A stretch of 64,000 nt of DNA, from positions 40,215 through 104,214 of the forward strand of contig JAVGVS010000781.1 of the NCBI GenBank assembly GCA_032718565.1. The letters are read 5' to 3'. The DNA is from Distichodus sexfasciatus (taxonomy: Eukaryota; Chordata; Actinopteri; Characiformes; Distichodontidae). The notes under the pieces are model-generated. The model saw only the letters and a program-made list of their open reading frames with translations. It did no database searches and was not told the origin of the DNA. Of the stretch, positions 12,401-25,042 are shown piece after piece. Position 1 is the stretch's first letter; each line of letters opens with the position of its first letter. The translations under genes were made by a program, and so were the position numbers.

Positions 12401-12585
12401 AGCACACGGTACACCACAATAAATAATGACCTCTGCATTGGGCACATCCCTGAAAGAGCAGTGCCCAGTGAGCTTTAGTGCTTGGGGTCGGTACCTTCCA
12501 CATGAGTACCTCCGTGGTACTTTTACCGGTCTGGGACTCGAACCGGTGACAGGGCTAAACTCGCTAAACGTTACGCTACCAAAAT
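12401..12585 (-). repeat. tRNA-derived SINE, family A
   Basis: The core gtgcttggggtcggtacctt and the head region ggactcgaaccggtgac are recognisable. It ends about 75 bases before a map1s exon. Confidence 0.65.
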
Positions 12586-12660
12586 CAGATTTAGCTCAAC
12601 TGTGTTTTTATTTGACCTCTTTGACGTCTCACCGATTGTCTCCTTGTTTTTTCTGAGCAG

Positions 12661-15600
12661 GCCAGAAGACTCTGCAGCACAGCGGAGATGTTCTAGAGAC
12701 GCAGGTCGTGCTGAACCCGTCTCACGCTGTCGTTAGTTCAGAGGTGAGGCTTCACTTCCTTTGAGACATTGGTTATGGGGGGTTGCAGATGATCTGTCTA
12801 AACACGTTTCCATTTACTTTAACTGTATCTGTATTTCTTATGAAGAAAAATCTAAATATTTTCTTAAATATATTCCTTATTCAGTCCTTATAAAGGAATT
12901 TGTACTTTAGTTGTGTTGTTTATTGTTTATTTAAACTGTTGTCATTTTGGCCTTTTCTCTTTTTTTAGGTCCGTCGACTTATTTCTGACGTATCTCGTCA
13001 CAAGCTGCTGATTCTTGCCGGACAGTGTGTGGAAGACACCGGGGACCTGCTGTTGCAAAGTGGCTGCTTTTCTCTAAATGATTTTATCCAGATATTTGCA
13101 GATGAAGAGGTATAAATATTACCCAAATATCTACTTTTGTTCAAATACATGTACATGTTGGGGGTCGACCGATACGGATTATTACTAATCAAGTGATAAC
13201 TGATATTTTGAACTGATATACCGTATGTCTGCTGAAAAATTGCAAGTTGGTTTTGAATTTTAGAATAACAAATAATGTATATTAAATTCTAAATATAAAA
13301 CGTGCAGGAAGCTTAACACAGGAAGTGCAGCAGCCATTTTTATTGATGTTAAATAAGTAAAGAAATCAATCAGTAAACAAATAATACCTCTCAACCTTTG
13401 TCAAGTATTAAGAGGAATAAAAAGTATGCTTAAAATTTGTCCCTCGATTAAACGTTTCAGTTTAGCAGCACCAGATTGTGGTGCAGAAAGTACCATCAGC
13501 ACATTGTTTTAACAATGGCTGATTCCAAAAACCCTAAAAAAGACTAAATGTGACCCTCCACGGCAAAAGCAGTCGCTTGTCGCAAATTTTCAAAATTGAG
13601 TTATGTTTTCATGAAAGCGCATAAATCAACCTTCAAAACAATCCCTATATTGAATGAATCTCCTGTCACGCCAAGTGAGAAACGGAGAAATCTGCCTTTG
13701 AAGTTGACTATCGCCGTAGCACTCACAGACGCTTGGTGCGGTCGCGGCTACGTTTGTATTTACGGTAGCCTACGCTGCATTCACAGCCACACGGATAGCC
13801 TACCTGCGTTGGGTTAACTGAACTCGGGAGACGAAGATGGATTCCGGAGAAATATCTTCATGCTAGTCAACCAGTGGATTTAGCGTAAATATTGGAGTAG
13901 AGCGGTCAAAACAGAAACTTTTAACATTCTGCTGGAATTGAATTCCTCACCTCAAGAAAGTCACGTTTTTAGGATGGAAAGGGTAAGTTTTTTAGCAAAA
14001 TTTATTCACAACAGTACAGTACAGACCTTCCACTGTTTCAAAACACTAAAAACAAAAAATCCAAAATTTTACCCCACGCAACATAAACGCTTGTTTTTCT
14101 CTGAAATCTCTGTTGCGACAAGCGTCTGGTTTTGCCGTGGAGGGTCACAAATATCAGCACTGATAATCATTCGACCCCTAGTACATACACTTGACATGTC
14201 AATAAAAGTGGTCAAACGTATTTTTTTTTAATACCTAAAACAGATTGGTGAGCTGCTAAGCTCAGCAGACCCGTCACAAAAGGCAAGCCTCACACTGTGT
14301 TGTCCCACGTCGGGACTGTGGAAGGATTCCCAGTTGGAGAAACACAGCCTCCAAGACTTCATCGAAATCAAGACCAACCCAGCGTCCGTGCTGCCGGAGA
14401 TGGAGGGTCTGCAGGAGTTCACCGAGTACCTCTCCGAATCCCTCGAACCCCTGTCACCGTTCGAGCTCCTCGAACCCCCCAGCACAGTGGGCTTCCTCAA
14501 GCTCTCCCGGCCCTGTTGCTACGTGTTTCCCGGAGGGAGGGGCGACTCCGCCTTCTTCGCCGTAAACGGTTTCAACGTGTTGGTCAACGGCGGCTCCGAG
14601 CCACGGTCCTGTTTTTGGAAACTGGTAAGACATTTGGACAGAATTGACTCCATCCTGCTGACTCACATCGGCGGAGACAACCTGCCTGGGGTCAACAGTT
14701 TGCTGCGCAGGAAAGCAGCCGAGCAGGAGGAGGAGGAGTCAGCCGGTTCCCAAAGCAACGAAGAGTGGCAGAGGAACTTAATATCTCCAGAAATTGGAGT
14801 CGTGTTTCTCAACGCTCCCGAAAGACTTAAAACGCTCCAAGGTGATGCCAAAGTTTTGAGACCTTGCGATCAGGTTGCATTAACACTACAACATCTTGAA
14901 AAATTATCCATCGCTCCCGAGTCCCTTAACCGCCCCAACGGCCCAAGCGTCGAACCCATGATACTCTTCCAAAAGATGGGCGTCGGCCGCCTTGAGCTTT
15001 ACGTACTTAATCCAGTGAAAGGAAGCAAAGAACTAGAGACTCTTATGCAAACTTGGCCTGGCAGTGCCTCTAGCGGAGCAGGTTTGGAGATTCCTCTTCC
15101 CTGCCTGGTTTCCATATGTGCCCTTTTGGTCTGGCATCCGGCTAGCCCTCAGGAAAAAATCATTCGCGTGCTTTTCCCCGGCTGCACGCCGCAAGCCAAG
15201 ATCTTTGAGGGACTGGAGAGGTTGAAACACCTAGAATTCCTTAAGAACCCTGTGGTGAGTTTAAAAGACCTCGAGACGTCCAAATCCGATAAGTTGCCAA
15301 AGCGTACGGAGAGTAAGGAGAGCCTAAAATCTCTGACCAAAGACTCGCGACCCGGAAGTGCCTCGCTTTTCAGAGACAAGGCGAGCAGGGTTGAGGTCAA
15401 GAAGCAAGACACTAAGGTCAAGTCCAAAGTTGAGCCCAAATCTGTTGTTGAGACTGGCCAAAAAGAGGGTAAGGACGATGAAGAAAAAACGAAGCCTAAA
15501 GACGATCTGAAGCAAAAAGTCCCGAAGCCTGAAAAGCAAGTAGTTAAGAAGGAACCGGTTCGAGAAGAAAAGAAAGAAGTGAATAAGAAAGAGGAACGAC

Positions 15601-18600
15601 TCTCGATGAGTGCTGCTAAAAAAGATGCCAACACTGAGAAGAAAAAGGAGCCTGTGAAAAAGGATCTGGCTCCTAAAGCTAAGAAAGAAGTCAAACCTGA
15701 AGTAAAGAAGGAGGTTAAAAAGGAAGTCAAACCTGAAGAGAAAAAAGCGGCCACTAAAGCCGTCGTTAAGGAGGTGAAGAAACCAGCGGCTTCTGCCGAC
15801 GCGAGGAAGCCGGCGGGTAAGAACGGGACCTTGAAGAAGGAAACAGCAATGCCCAAAAAAGACGGCGTAACCAAAGGGGCGAAGTCGAAGCCAGACATAA
15901 AAGACGGTAAAAAACTGAGCTCCGATGGTGATGTGAGTAGGTCAAAGACGTCCACACCTGAGGATGCTGGTGCTGACTTTAAGTCGAAGTCTGAAAATGC
16001 GCCTAACCACACTCAAGATGAGGAGGGTAACTGCTTGTCTAGCGGCCCCAAAGGCTCAAAGCAGACCGCCAAAGACGAGCAAAACCTGAATGGATCAGAA
16101 GGTGGAGCTGAAATGTCAGAGAGTCCTGAGAAATTTAGGTGTATGGAAACATCTGCTAGTTCCAGTACTGCTTTGGGTCCTCCTTCACCGCTGGCAAAGA
16201 CCCCAAAAAGTGAGAAGAGCGTCAATTTTGATCTGACGCCAACGGAGCACCGATTGCTCGACGGAGCTCTTAAAGAGGAGGAGTTTTTAAGGGGCGGACC
16301 GGAAGACACATGCGTAAGCTGCGACGAGAAAACCCTCGAGATGATCTCTCCGGCAAACAGTGCGGGACACACCCCGTTCCACCTGACTCCCGAAGACGAT
16401 CCGCAAGGCGAGGACAGCAGTTTGGGGATCAAAGTGCCCAGTCTGAATTTTGAAGACTGTCATGACGTTTCCTACCGAAATTCCGAGGCGGGCAGCTCAA
16501 GAAGTCACATAGGAAACAGTTCCATGTCTTCACAAGACAAGCCATCCAGCTTCCCGTCGTTGGGCTCATTCCGGGACGCGCTCCTTCACGACGCCTCGTC
16601 CACGGTGACGTCCTTACCGGCTGAAGTGGGCTCGCCACACTCCACCGAAGTTGACGATTCTTTGTCGGTTTCTTTTGAGCAAGTGCTGCCGCCGGTTTGT
16701 CAGGTCGACGACCGAACGTACGCCAATGGTCACTTGGGAGAGTCCGACCCAAAGCCGGAAATGTCGTTACCTTTAAGGGCTTCCCACAACAGCCGCCAAC
16801 ACTGCGACGGGTCTGAAAACCACCTCTCCGGACCGCAGGGTCTTTTCGCCGAACTCCCGCCACACGATGTCGACCTTTGCTTGGTTTCCCCGTGCGAATT
16901 TAAGCATCACAAATCTGACAACCAAAAGGGGTTGACGCCGGGGATCCCCGGCTCGAGTCCTCACGAAATCTCGACTGACAGCGACCTCTCCCAAGAGCTG
17001 GTGAAACCATATTCTCGTTCCAGCGAGGACGGCGACCGACGCTCTCCCCAAGGCCAAGAGATGACCTTAACCTCGGTTAGCGACTCCCTACCCACTGCCT
17101 CGGACTCGGACGTGCCGCCCGCTACCGGAGAATGCCCGTCCATAAGCGAGGACTTGGATTCCGACGAGGATTCTGCCGCTGATTTCTTCCAGCCGCATGA
17201 TCACCACGCTGGTCACTCATTGCGCAGGGACTCGCCCCTCTCCTCTCCGGATCCCCCGCCGGCGCCTGTGAAGGACTTGCCTCCTCTGCCGCCCCAGCCT
17301 GGCGCCTGCATGGCTGACCCTGAGGCCGATGCCCAAGGAAAATCTTCAAAGAATGTAACTGCTAAACCCAAAAAATTGGCCCCAGGTGCGCCAAAGGCGG
17401 CGAGCAGTTCGGCGCAGAGCGGCAAGCCCAAACTGGGCGCGCACACGGCAGGAGGCGGAACTGTTCGGCCCACGGCCGGCCTGGACGTCAGACCTGCGTC
17501 ACGTGGTACCGGCAGCACCGGAGCCAAGCCAGGAACTACCAGACCGCCATCAGGTATGTACTACCATAAATATTTGTATTATTTGTTGTAATGAATTGTA
17601 TTTACTAAGAGTTAAAGCCCAATCCTGCACAAGATTATTTCTTATAATTAGAGCTGAAAGATTATTCGAATAACTCGAATAATTCGATTACAGAAAATGG
17701 TCGAGGCAATTTTTCTAGAATCGAAGCTTCGTTTAAGTCATTTAAATCGCTACAGCATGCGCCGCTTCACACAGACGCTTATTAATGACGCACAATATTT
17801 TCAGTGGCGCGATCAAGGCGAGAATAGATCCCTCTGTATGTGAACGTATTTGTGAGATATTCCGTGCACAAAAATAGAAGTGCGTAAAAACGCACAAATG
17901 ACATTTTTTGCGATGTAAACACGCACGCTGTTTGTAAGCGCCATTACTCGCTAAAACGCTCCGTTTCCGTCAAAACGTCCCCTTTATCGCAGACAAAACG
18001 CATATTTTAGCTGATAAATAACCACATCAACCAGCGTTCCACTCACAATACAGACATTTATTAAGATTTTCCCATAGATTTTTCTTTCATAGTTCGTTCC
18101 GGAACGCACTGAACCCTTTATTGTGACGCGGCTCTGAGGTGTGCGCAGGGGATTGTGGGAAATGCAGTTCTCTTCCAGACAGACCAAAAGCAACTCATTT
18201 TATTGGCCAAACTGGTTCAAAATGACCCTTGAACTTTATGTTTCTTCATTTTCAGTTGAATACAACAACATAAAGCGTATTTGACTAACTTCTACTCACT
18301 CTAGAATAAGCCTAATAACAAATGTATTGTCATTTTTATTTACATTTTTTTAATCCGATTACTCGATAAAATAATCGATAGATTACTCGATTACAAAAAT
18401 AGTCATTTGTTGCAGCCCTACTTATAATATATGTAAGGCTGATTTCTTCCTCCTCCTTGCAGGTCCGGTCGGCAGCAAATCGAGTGCAGCACCAGTTTAT
18501 CTGGATTTGGCGTATCTCCCATCCGGCTTCGCGGCCTCTACAGTTGACGTGGAATTCTTCAGACGTCTGCGCTCCTCGTGCTATATAATAAGTGGAGAAG

Positions 18601-20512
18601 AACCTTACAAGGAGTCGGTTCTCAGGTCCATCCTCGACTCTCTATTGGAGGGCAAGGCGGCCTGGCCAGACGTGCAGGTTAGTTGCGGTTCAAACTTTCA
18701 AATCGTTTCTCACAATTTAAAGACTTATTTTAAGCTTCAAGGTTACTTGGTCACCAGCGGTTTATACAAAGTGTGATGAGAAGGTGTTTCTTCATCGCCA
18801 CGGCGGAAACACAAGGAGCATCTGTGGCGCTTAAACCATCAGCTGGCGTAGAAATTAAACAGTGTAATTATTTTAGGGATGCACCAAATATTCGGCCACC
18901 GAAAAATTTCGGCCAAAAATGGCCAAAAATGCACAAATTTTTTTTTAACGCGACCGAAACAGTGATGACGCAAGCAACAACCGCGACCTGCACGCGCCAG
19001 ATTGGATTACCCCCCGTTTTACACTGGATGCGTGTGCGCTGCGGTGCGTCTCCGACACGGCAGCCGCAGCTAATCGCCGCCAGTAAAGTCAATGCATCAG
19101 TTTACACCAGATCCGCTGCGTTGCGTCTCCGTCATGTCTCTGTTCCGTCACATGTCTGGCAGTCCGTCGAGATGCGCATCAAGTCTATTTTTGACGGATC
19201 AAGAACAATGCTAAACACAAAGTTGAGCAACAACAAGGACAAAATGAACTAGGAAGCCTACTAATAATGTTTGTAGTGCGCAGTTGTAGTGTACTGTTTT
19301 ACACTGGATGCGTGTCCGCTGCGGTGCGACTGCGCTGCATTTCCATTCCCTCCGAGGCCATCCGCCAATTCGCACTGGACGCGTTTGTGGTCTGTATCTG
19401 ATCCGGGGCGCCGCTGGTTTGCGAGATCACATGATCACGGGAGAATTGTAAAAGATTGATGCACTTGATGCAATGTTTGACTTTAGTGAGGTAAGTACAC
19501 ACAGTCCCAGCTATAACGGCAATATTACAAAAAATGGATAATTATAATATATATCTTTTATATAATAATTTAATAATTATAATAAGGTGTTTCTGCTGCC
19601 AAGTGTTTCCTCATTTTCGGTTTTTGGTTTCGGCCCAAAAAAATCATTTCGGTGCATCCCTAAATTATTTAGCTTGCTAAACTTTTGGGGAAGGTTATTC
19701 TGCCTAATATCAATATAAGTTTAATTCAGACGCTTTTGCTTATTGTGAAAATCGAATGAATATTAAACATTAAACCAACTTTGCTGCAGTGCCACTGACG
19801 ACGCACAATGTTTAAAATGCTTTCAGTAGTCAGCTATTAACTAGCTTTACTGCTGTACTGCTAACCACGCTACCAGGCAGGCCCGACACAAAACCCAGAA
19901 AAAAGTGTGAACGAAGACCACAGCACAGCATGGCACAAAGTGCACCACAACCAAATTTGACTCATCCACAGAAGCGGCATGCCTGGGGAAGCAGTGGCAC
20001 TTTACTTCAGTTCGGGGATTTGAACCAGCGGCCTTCCGATCACGAGGCTAACTCCCTAATCGTTACAGAACCAACTGCCCCATGCGTTGACTTGTGTTGT
20101 AAGAGATATTGTCATAGAAATCGAGCTCGTTCAACTGTGAACGGAAACGAACTCCATCACCTTGGCATAAGCTTAAGCAGCTTGTGCTTCTGAAAATACG
20201 AGGCGCCAAGCCGCAGTTGTGTCGCCGCACCACTTTGGCCTGACTCTCTAAATCTGTGAAGCGCGGTTCTCAACTTTGCTGCCGGTGACATCATCAGAGG
20301 AAAATTCGAATTTTTCCTGTCATTTTTACCCGTTCACCCTCTCTTCTGCAGGTCGGGCTACACTGATCCCCACATTCGACTCTCTGACTATGCACCCACT
20401 GGTACCAGGAGACGACCACAGGCAGAAGGAGCTGGCACTCACAGTTTTAGGCAGCAACAGCACCGTGGCCATGCAGGAAGAAACGTTCCCGGCCTGCAAA
20501 GTGGAGTTCTGA
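12661..20512 (+). CDS. map1s: Microtubule-associated protein 1S, 5'-partial
   Basis: Encodes a MAP1-family protein, known to bind and stabilise microtubules and, for MAP1S, to link them to autophagy and mitochondria. Exons seen: 12661-12743, 12969-13109, 14244-17553, 18463-18677 and 20352-20512. The first two encode the conserved GQKTLQHSGDVLET and HKLLILAGQCVEDTGDLLLQ segments. The third holds the rest of the N-terminal region, the basic KKE/KKD region and the acidic middle. The fourth gives VYLDLAYLPSGF and the last ends FPACKVEF, the MAP1 light-chain C-terminus. Human MAP1S is matched best at PAEVGSPHSTEVD and DVDLCLVSPCEF, so MAP1S is preferred over MAP1A/B. The first in-window exon starts with the last two bases of a codon, so earlier exon(s) with the start codon are missing; I found none in 1-12660. 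The phases of the last two exons do not fit together (see Findings). Confidence 0.93.
13159..14180. mobile_element. hAT-type element split by a second transposon
   Basis: The outer ends are tgggggtcgaccgata and attcgacccctа-type (14164-14180). Flanks gtacatgt (13151-13158) and gtacatac (14181-14188) look like a worn 8-bp duplication. The body is interrupted by the element at 13549-14149. It lies in a map1s intron. Confidence 0.6.
13549..14149 (-). mobile_element. tgtgaccctccacgg inverted-repeat element, copy 1
   Basis: Ends are tgtgaccctccacggcaaaa and its inverse, about 30-35 bases. It is oriented opposite to the copies at 34186-34812 and 57028-57674. No transposase is visible, so it is non-autonomous; its superfamily is not assigned because no clear target duplication is seen. 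Confidence 0.75.
14244..17553 (+). CDS. map1s: map1s large central exon
   Basis: This single 3310-base exon is open throughout and starts in phase 0 after acceptor ...aaacag. It begins IGELLSSADPSQKASLTLCC, as in MAP1B and MAP1S. Around 14500-14700 it encodes FPGGRGDSAFFAVNGF and LTHIGGDNLPG, the degenerate metallo-beta-lactamase-like region of the MAP1 heavy chain. Around 15617-15756 is a lysine-rich stretch of KKEVKPE-type repeats, like the microtubule-binding KKEE/D region of MAP1B. Around 16200-16400 are KSVNFDLTP and SAGHTPFHLTP, shared with MAP1B. Around 16610-16900 are the MAP1S-like PAEVGSPHSTEVDDSLSVSF and DVDLCLVSPCEF. The donor is cag|gtatgt at 17554. Long minus-strand open frames inside it are shadows of its biased codon use. 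Confidence 0.95.
17649..18420. mobile_element. Non-autonomous hAT element in a map1s intron
   Basis: Begins tagagctgaaagattattcg and ends atttgttgcagcccta, with tcgaataa/ttcgatta subterminal repeats. A perfect 8-bp duplication cttataat flanks it (17641-17648, 18421-18428). The copy at 36778-37545 is the same family inverted. Broken copies lie at 55731-56113 and 59655-60030. Confidence 0.88.
18874..19662. mobile_element. Non-autonomous hAT element, tagggatgcacc termini
   Basis: Starts tagggatgcaccaaatattc and ends ttcggtgcatcccta. A perfect 8-bp duplication aattattt is at 18866-18873 and 19663-19670. It lies in the last map1s intron. No transposase is recognised. Confidence 0.88.
19905..20081 (-). 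repeat. tRNA-derived SINE, family A
   Basis: Lies just upstream of the last map1s exon. The tail side reads gtgcaccacaaccaaatttg and the head ends at accaactgcccca. The middle is shortened. Confidence 0.65.
20352..20512 (+). CDS. map1s: map1s last coding exon, with frame anomalies
   Basis: Encodes the C-terminal end of the light chain: TLIPTFDSL, then LTVLGSNSTVAMQEETFPACKVEF and stop TGA at 20510-20512. The acceptor is ttctgcag at 20344-20351. If the exon starts at 20352 and the preceding exon ends at the good donor after 18677, the joined frame hits a stop within five codons. The LIPTF frame needs one extra base carried over. Between MH and RQKEL the frame reads PLVPGDDH, while the frame of base 20352 reads HWYQETTTG, which is closer to the family's TWYAETHAR. 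This could be sequencing error, an unusual splice or real divergence. Confidence 0.8.
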
Positions 20513-22904
20513 ATGGAATCGGGGAAAAAAAAGAAAATCCTATGGGTTAAAAAGAAATGGGCAATGATGGCATTGTGCCCTTTTCAACGCTACAGCACTT
20601 TTGCCCCTTTGTGTTGTAATCTTGAAGGAAAAACGGTTTCTCTGTTTTCACTACGCCTTGTTAACGGTTTTCGTTGTCCGCCATAATTTATCGAGGAGAG
20701 CTACGCCAGCCGCTTTGCTTGTGTGAACATCAAATAAAAACGTGGGCTAACGAGAAAGTCCTCGCAGATTTCGCCGTCAAGCCGCCTCGGCCGCTTAGTC
20801 TAGATGGTGTGACGCTTGGTTTTAAAACATTTTTTACTTTCAGAATACTTTTCCTCTGCTCAGTTTTTCTCTTGCACAGCGGAGTGGCCGTTTCTGACAG
20901 AAGTTAACGGTTGATATGAAACTCGTGAAAGACCTTTAATTTAAGACCGTATAGAAGCCGCGAGTTAATATGAAAGGCCTGGTGGAGGAAGCTTATGGTT
21001 TAAAAATTGCCTTTGTGATTTTTAATGAAAACAGTTTAAGACCTGTATATACTTTTATTACCACTGTATGAGTCACGGTGATCCTGCTGATGATACTACA
21101 GCCTGAATGTAGACGGTTACACAGTTTGGAATAGTGAGGAAGCAGAACACGACAGACGCAAAGCCGCCGGATGTCGTAGAAGACACAGTACGACTGATTT
21201 TAGCTCATTTTTAGGGGGGGTCGTGTGTTGAAGGTTCCATATTCTCCAAACTCTAATAATTACTAGAATCGTCTGTAGAAACACAGATCCTAAGCGTCCG
21301 CACATCGCAAACTATTTGCATGTTTTGGCTTGTGTCATGTCAGTGTTTGCATTTCATTCTTCTCAAACAGGGTAGAAATAAGGACCAGTATTGGTGACTA
21401 AATGTTTACGGTGGATCATTTCTAAAACCCGGATTACGTTTAGCCCCGGACTGGTTTGCTAAGTTAATTTGAGTTTGTACTTACAAAGTATACGCTTGAT
21501 TTAGGTGAAAGACGCAGTGATAAAGGTTGAGGTGAAGAAACTATAACTGGCTCGTTTATAACCAGTTGTTTATTACTACAAATCCCACTTAAATGGGATA
21601 AAAACAAGTAACTTTTTTCGTTAACATACAAACTTAAAGCACACTGCATGTCAGATTTTATTATTTTAACACCGAAATTAAAGTTATAACTGGTTCAGGG
21701 CTAACTCATAATCCAGATTATGTTTCTGATCATCTTGAAGCTCATTTAAGGTGCCAAGTGCAGAATTGTTCATCTTTTACAAGTTTAACTCGGACTAGTT
21801 TTCTTTATCAGGAAGCAAGTCATACGGCTTTGCAGTTCGCTTTAAGAATTTGGATGTTTTTCGCTGAAGAGTTGCTCCTTTAAAATCTTGAATTCTTTTT
21901 TTCTTTATAACAAAACCTTAGATAATAATTTAACTGAGTGTCTAGGTGCATTCATGACAAGACGACTTTTTGCTACAGCCTATAAATGTACACATTGTTT
22001 GAGGGAGATGCTGAGCTTACTGCTCAAAACGTGAAGCTTGTCTAAAGCAGGAATTTGGTTAAATAGCAACAGCCACCGGATGATTACTCTTGATATTTTC
22101 TTCACCAGTGATTTCGTGCCTGTGTTCGGGTTTGCAAACACACCTTACTTAATTACAGAACAGCTGCTTAGATGGGATCACTGTGTTGTTTCTCTTTACA
22201 CTTTTGTTTCTACATGTTGAACCAAATTTCTCACATGAACAAATCATTTGAGTGGTTGTGCATCATTTTATGAGAGTGTAAAAACCTTAAACACTAACTT
22301 GGCAGATTTTTCAGACTAGTGAAGAAATGCTGATTTTCACAAGACATTTCCTGTTGTGTTTCTTTAGTTCATCACAAAACAACTTATTTATTGGGTTTCA
22401 TTAGCTGCCATTTTTTCTTGGTACATTTTTTGTTTTTTTGCAAAACATTTGTATGGCATATGGGAAGCCCCCAAGTATGCTGTAATGTTCAACTGGGTCT
22501 GGTGTGTGAAAATATTACTGCATTAAAGCTGAAAGTCTGCACTTGTGTGTTGTATTCCGTGTCTTTTCTTCACTTTTCTTGTGGGTAATAGCTGCAAAGG
22601 GCGCTGCCATCATTAACACTGCTGTTCACAAGGACTTTGGAACTGAACAATTACAGTCTGGTTTGATTTCCCTGCCCTAATTGTGGTGTGCACTCATTTG
22701 TGCAAATACCCACCCTAGTTTTTGTTTATTGTAATTCACTGCTGTATTACAAAGTCCAGTCTTGAGGCTTGAATTAAATGGGGGAAAAACATGTTTTAAT
22801 TAACTAGAAGGACACCCTAAAGAAATTGTATGACGATTGCTTAAAAAAGTAGAATGAGAAAGACTGATTTTAGGCATTTCTTCAGATTATATTTGAGCAT
22901 GTTA
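20513..22904. other. map1s 3' UTR and intergenic DNA
   Basis: The first part is map1s 3' UTR. Beyond that I see no exon, RNA gene or repeat I can name. Short open frames here have no domain signal. Confidence 0.5.
20733..20738 (+). terminator. Candidate map1s polyadenylation signal
   Basis: An AATAAA hexamer lies about 220 bases after the map1s stop codon and is the first good match on the + strand. A longer 3' UTR cannot be excluded from sequence alone. Confidence 0.4.
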
Positions 22905-23077
22905 TTTGTCATTGTAAACACATCACAAACCGTAATGTGACCTCCAAATTTGACCCATCCGTGAATGAGCAGGCCAACTAACAGGCAGTACTTGGGGACG
23001 CATCGGTCAGAGTACCTTTACTGGGTCTGGAATTGGAAGTGGCGACCTTCCCTAACAGCGGTGTTGCCATCTGCCCC
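22905..23077 (-). repeat. tRNA-derived SINE, family A
   Basis: A diverged copy: gacccatccgtgaatgagca, then cagtacttggggacgcatcg, and the head end catctgcccca. Confidence 0.6.
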
Positions 23078-23408
23078 ATGTGAGCTGATCGTTAAACTGC
23101 TGGACAGAGAAACAACCCTGAGAGCAGTTCACTCTCCTCACCGTCAGGGGACGCTCATAACGGGCACGGCGAGAGGGCAGGAGAAATGACCACAATTCTC
23201 CTGAAGAAGACGCCACCCAGGCTACTACAGGAGCTGCAGTAGATCACACTTAAACGAGTAAGGGGCTAACAGTAAGAAAAGTAATATGAGCTGAAATTTG
23301 TAAGCTGTGTCTCTCTATATAAAGTGTAATTATTAAAACTTAGCCAAATAAACTGACATAAACAAAACAGGCCAGACTGGTAATACACAGTGGTGACATT
23401 GCAGTTAA

Positions 23409-23875
<467 letters not shown>

Positions 23876-24639
23876 GTTATTTTGACTTTTTATGTGCTTG
23901 TTAAACTACATAAGCATGAATAATTAACTACTATAGAATTGTAGAATTAGCGTCATAACTTTAAAAAAGACGCACGTGTTAACGACCCAAAAACCTACAC
24001 CAACTACAGTATATACACGTATACATACTTTTCACGGACAAATACTCTATAGTCATGAGATGTGTAATGTATGGTTTATATATATACATATATACTGTAT
24101 GTATATGTCCTGCATATATACATGTATGCAATGAGTATATATTTGGTTATTTTGTTATTTGGCAGCTTCAGTGTTTTAAGATGCAGGACTGAGATGCTGA
24201 GACTACAGCTGCTTGACCAATCATTAACCCGTGTGGGTGTTTACTGCCCCTCTGCAAGACTGCCCTCTGCTGCTCGACTCCGCTCATTGCGCATTTTTTA
24301 CACGGGCGTCATGAAGCCAAGCTTTTTAGCAACTTTCTCACGATCAAATGTAGGAAATCATTAAGAAGACTAACCCATATGGGTTCTGGAAAGACTTTCT
24401 TGTTTTCTTATTTCTAATCAGGACATTAATCTGAAATTGTGATGCATTATTTAAAGTTTGATATGTACATTTAGCAGTTTGGTCCAGTTCAGTTTTTGTT
24501 CTTGCAAATACTTATATGAGTGTATGTAAACTATTCTTAACAAACTTGCCTCCATCGTGTGCTTGCTGCTTGTTTGCTAGTTTGTAACGTCGTGTGCAAC
24601 TCCTCCATCTAAAATGATTAGAGGTTGTTTGTTGTTTTA
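23876..24639. other. No gene recognised
   Basis: AT-rich intergenic DNA with short TATATG runs near 24080-24140. Confidence 0.4.
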
Positions 24640-24859
24640 GAACCAGAACCGCCAGAACCAGTACATATAGTTATTTATTTTTTATCTTTATTCCCTTAGC
24701 TCCCTTTCAAGTTTGTATTGTAACTATTTTATTCAAACTTTTTTTTTTTATTTGCCTAAATTGCACAGTAAGGAGCGGATCAGGATACATTTCACTGCAT
24801 GTTGTACCTGTATAATTTGCATGTGACAAATAAAGAATCTTAAATCTTGAATCTTGAAT
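24640..24859 (+). repeat. LINE 3' end with (AATCTTG)n tail
   Basis: Contains cacagtaaggagcggatcag, then gtgacaaataaagaatctta and repeated aatcttgaatcttgaat. This is the usual 3' end of fish L2/CR1-type LINEs. A similar fragment occurs near 60710-60785. Confidence 0.65.
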
Positions 24860-24911
24860 ACAGAGGATGAAAGTTCTACAAGTAAGTAATGTACATCAAC
24901 AAATCAGCTGA

Positions 24912-25042
24912 AGCACAGAACACAGTGCACCACAACTAAATGTGACCTCTGCATTTGACCCATGTGTGATGGAGCAGTGGGCATCTTTTTGGCAGTGCCC
25001 GGTGAGCAGTGTTTGAGGACGGTACCTTGCTCATGAGAAAGA
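24912..25042 (-). repeat. tRNA-derived SINE, family A, head lost
   Basis: It retains gcacagaacacagtgcacca and ggacggtaccttgctcatga, then stops before the tRNA-like part. Confidence 0.6.

Noticed and set aside
15149..16012. 287-codon minus-strand frame
   Set aside because: Shadow of the map1s lysine/glutamate-rich exon; Phe/Ser/Leu-rich antisense of KKE repeats.
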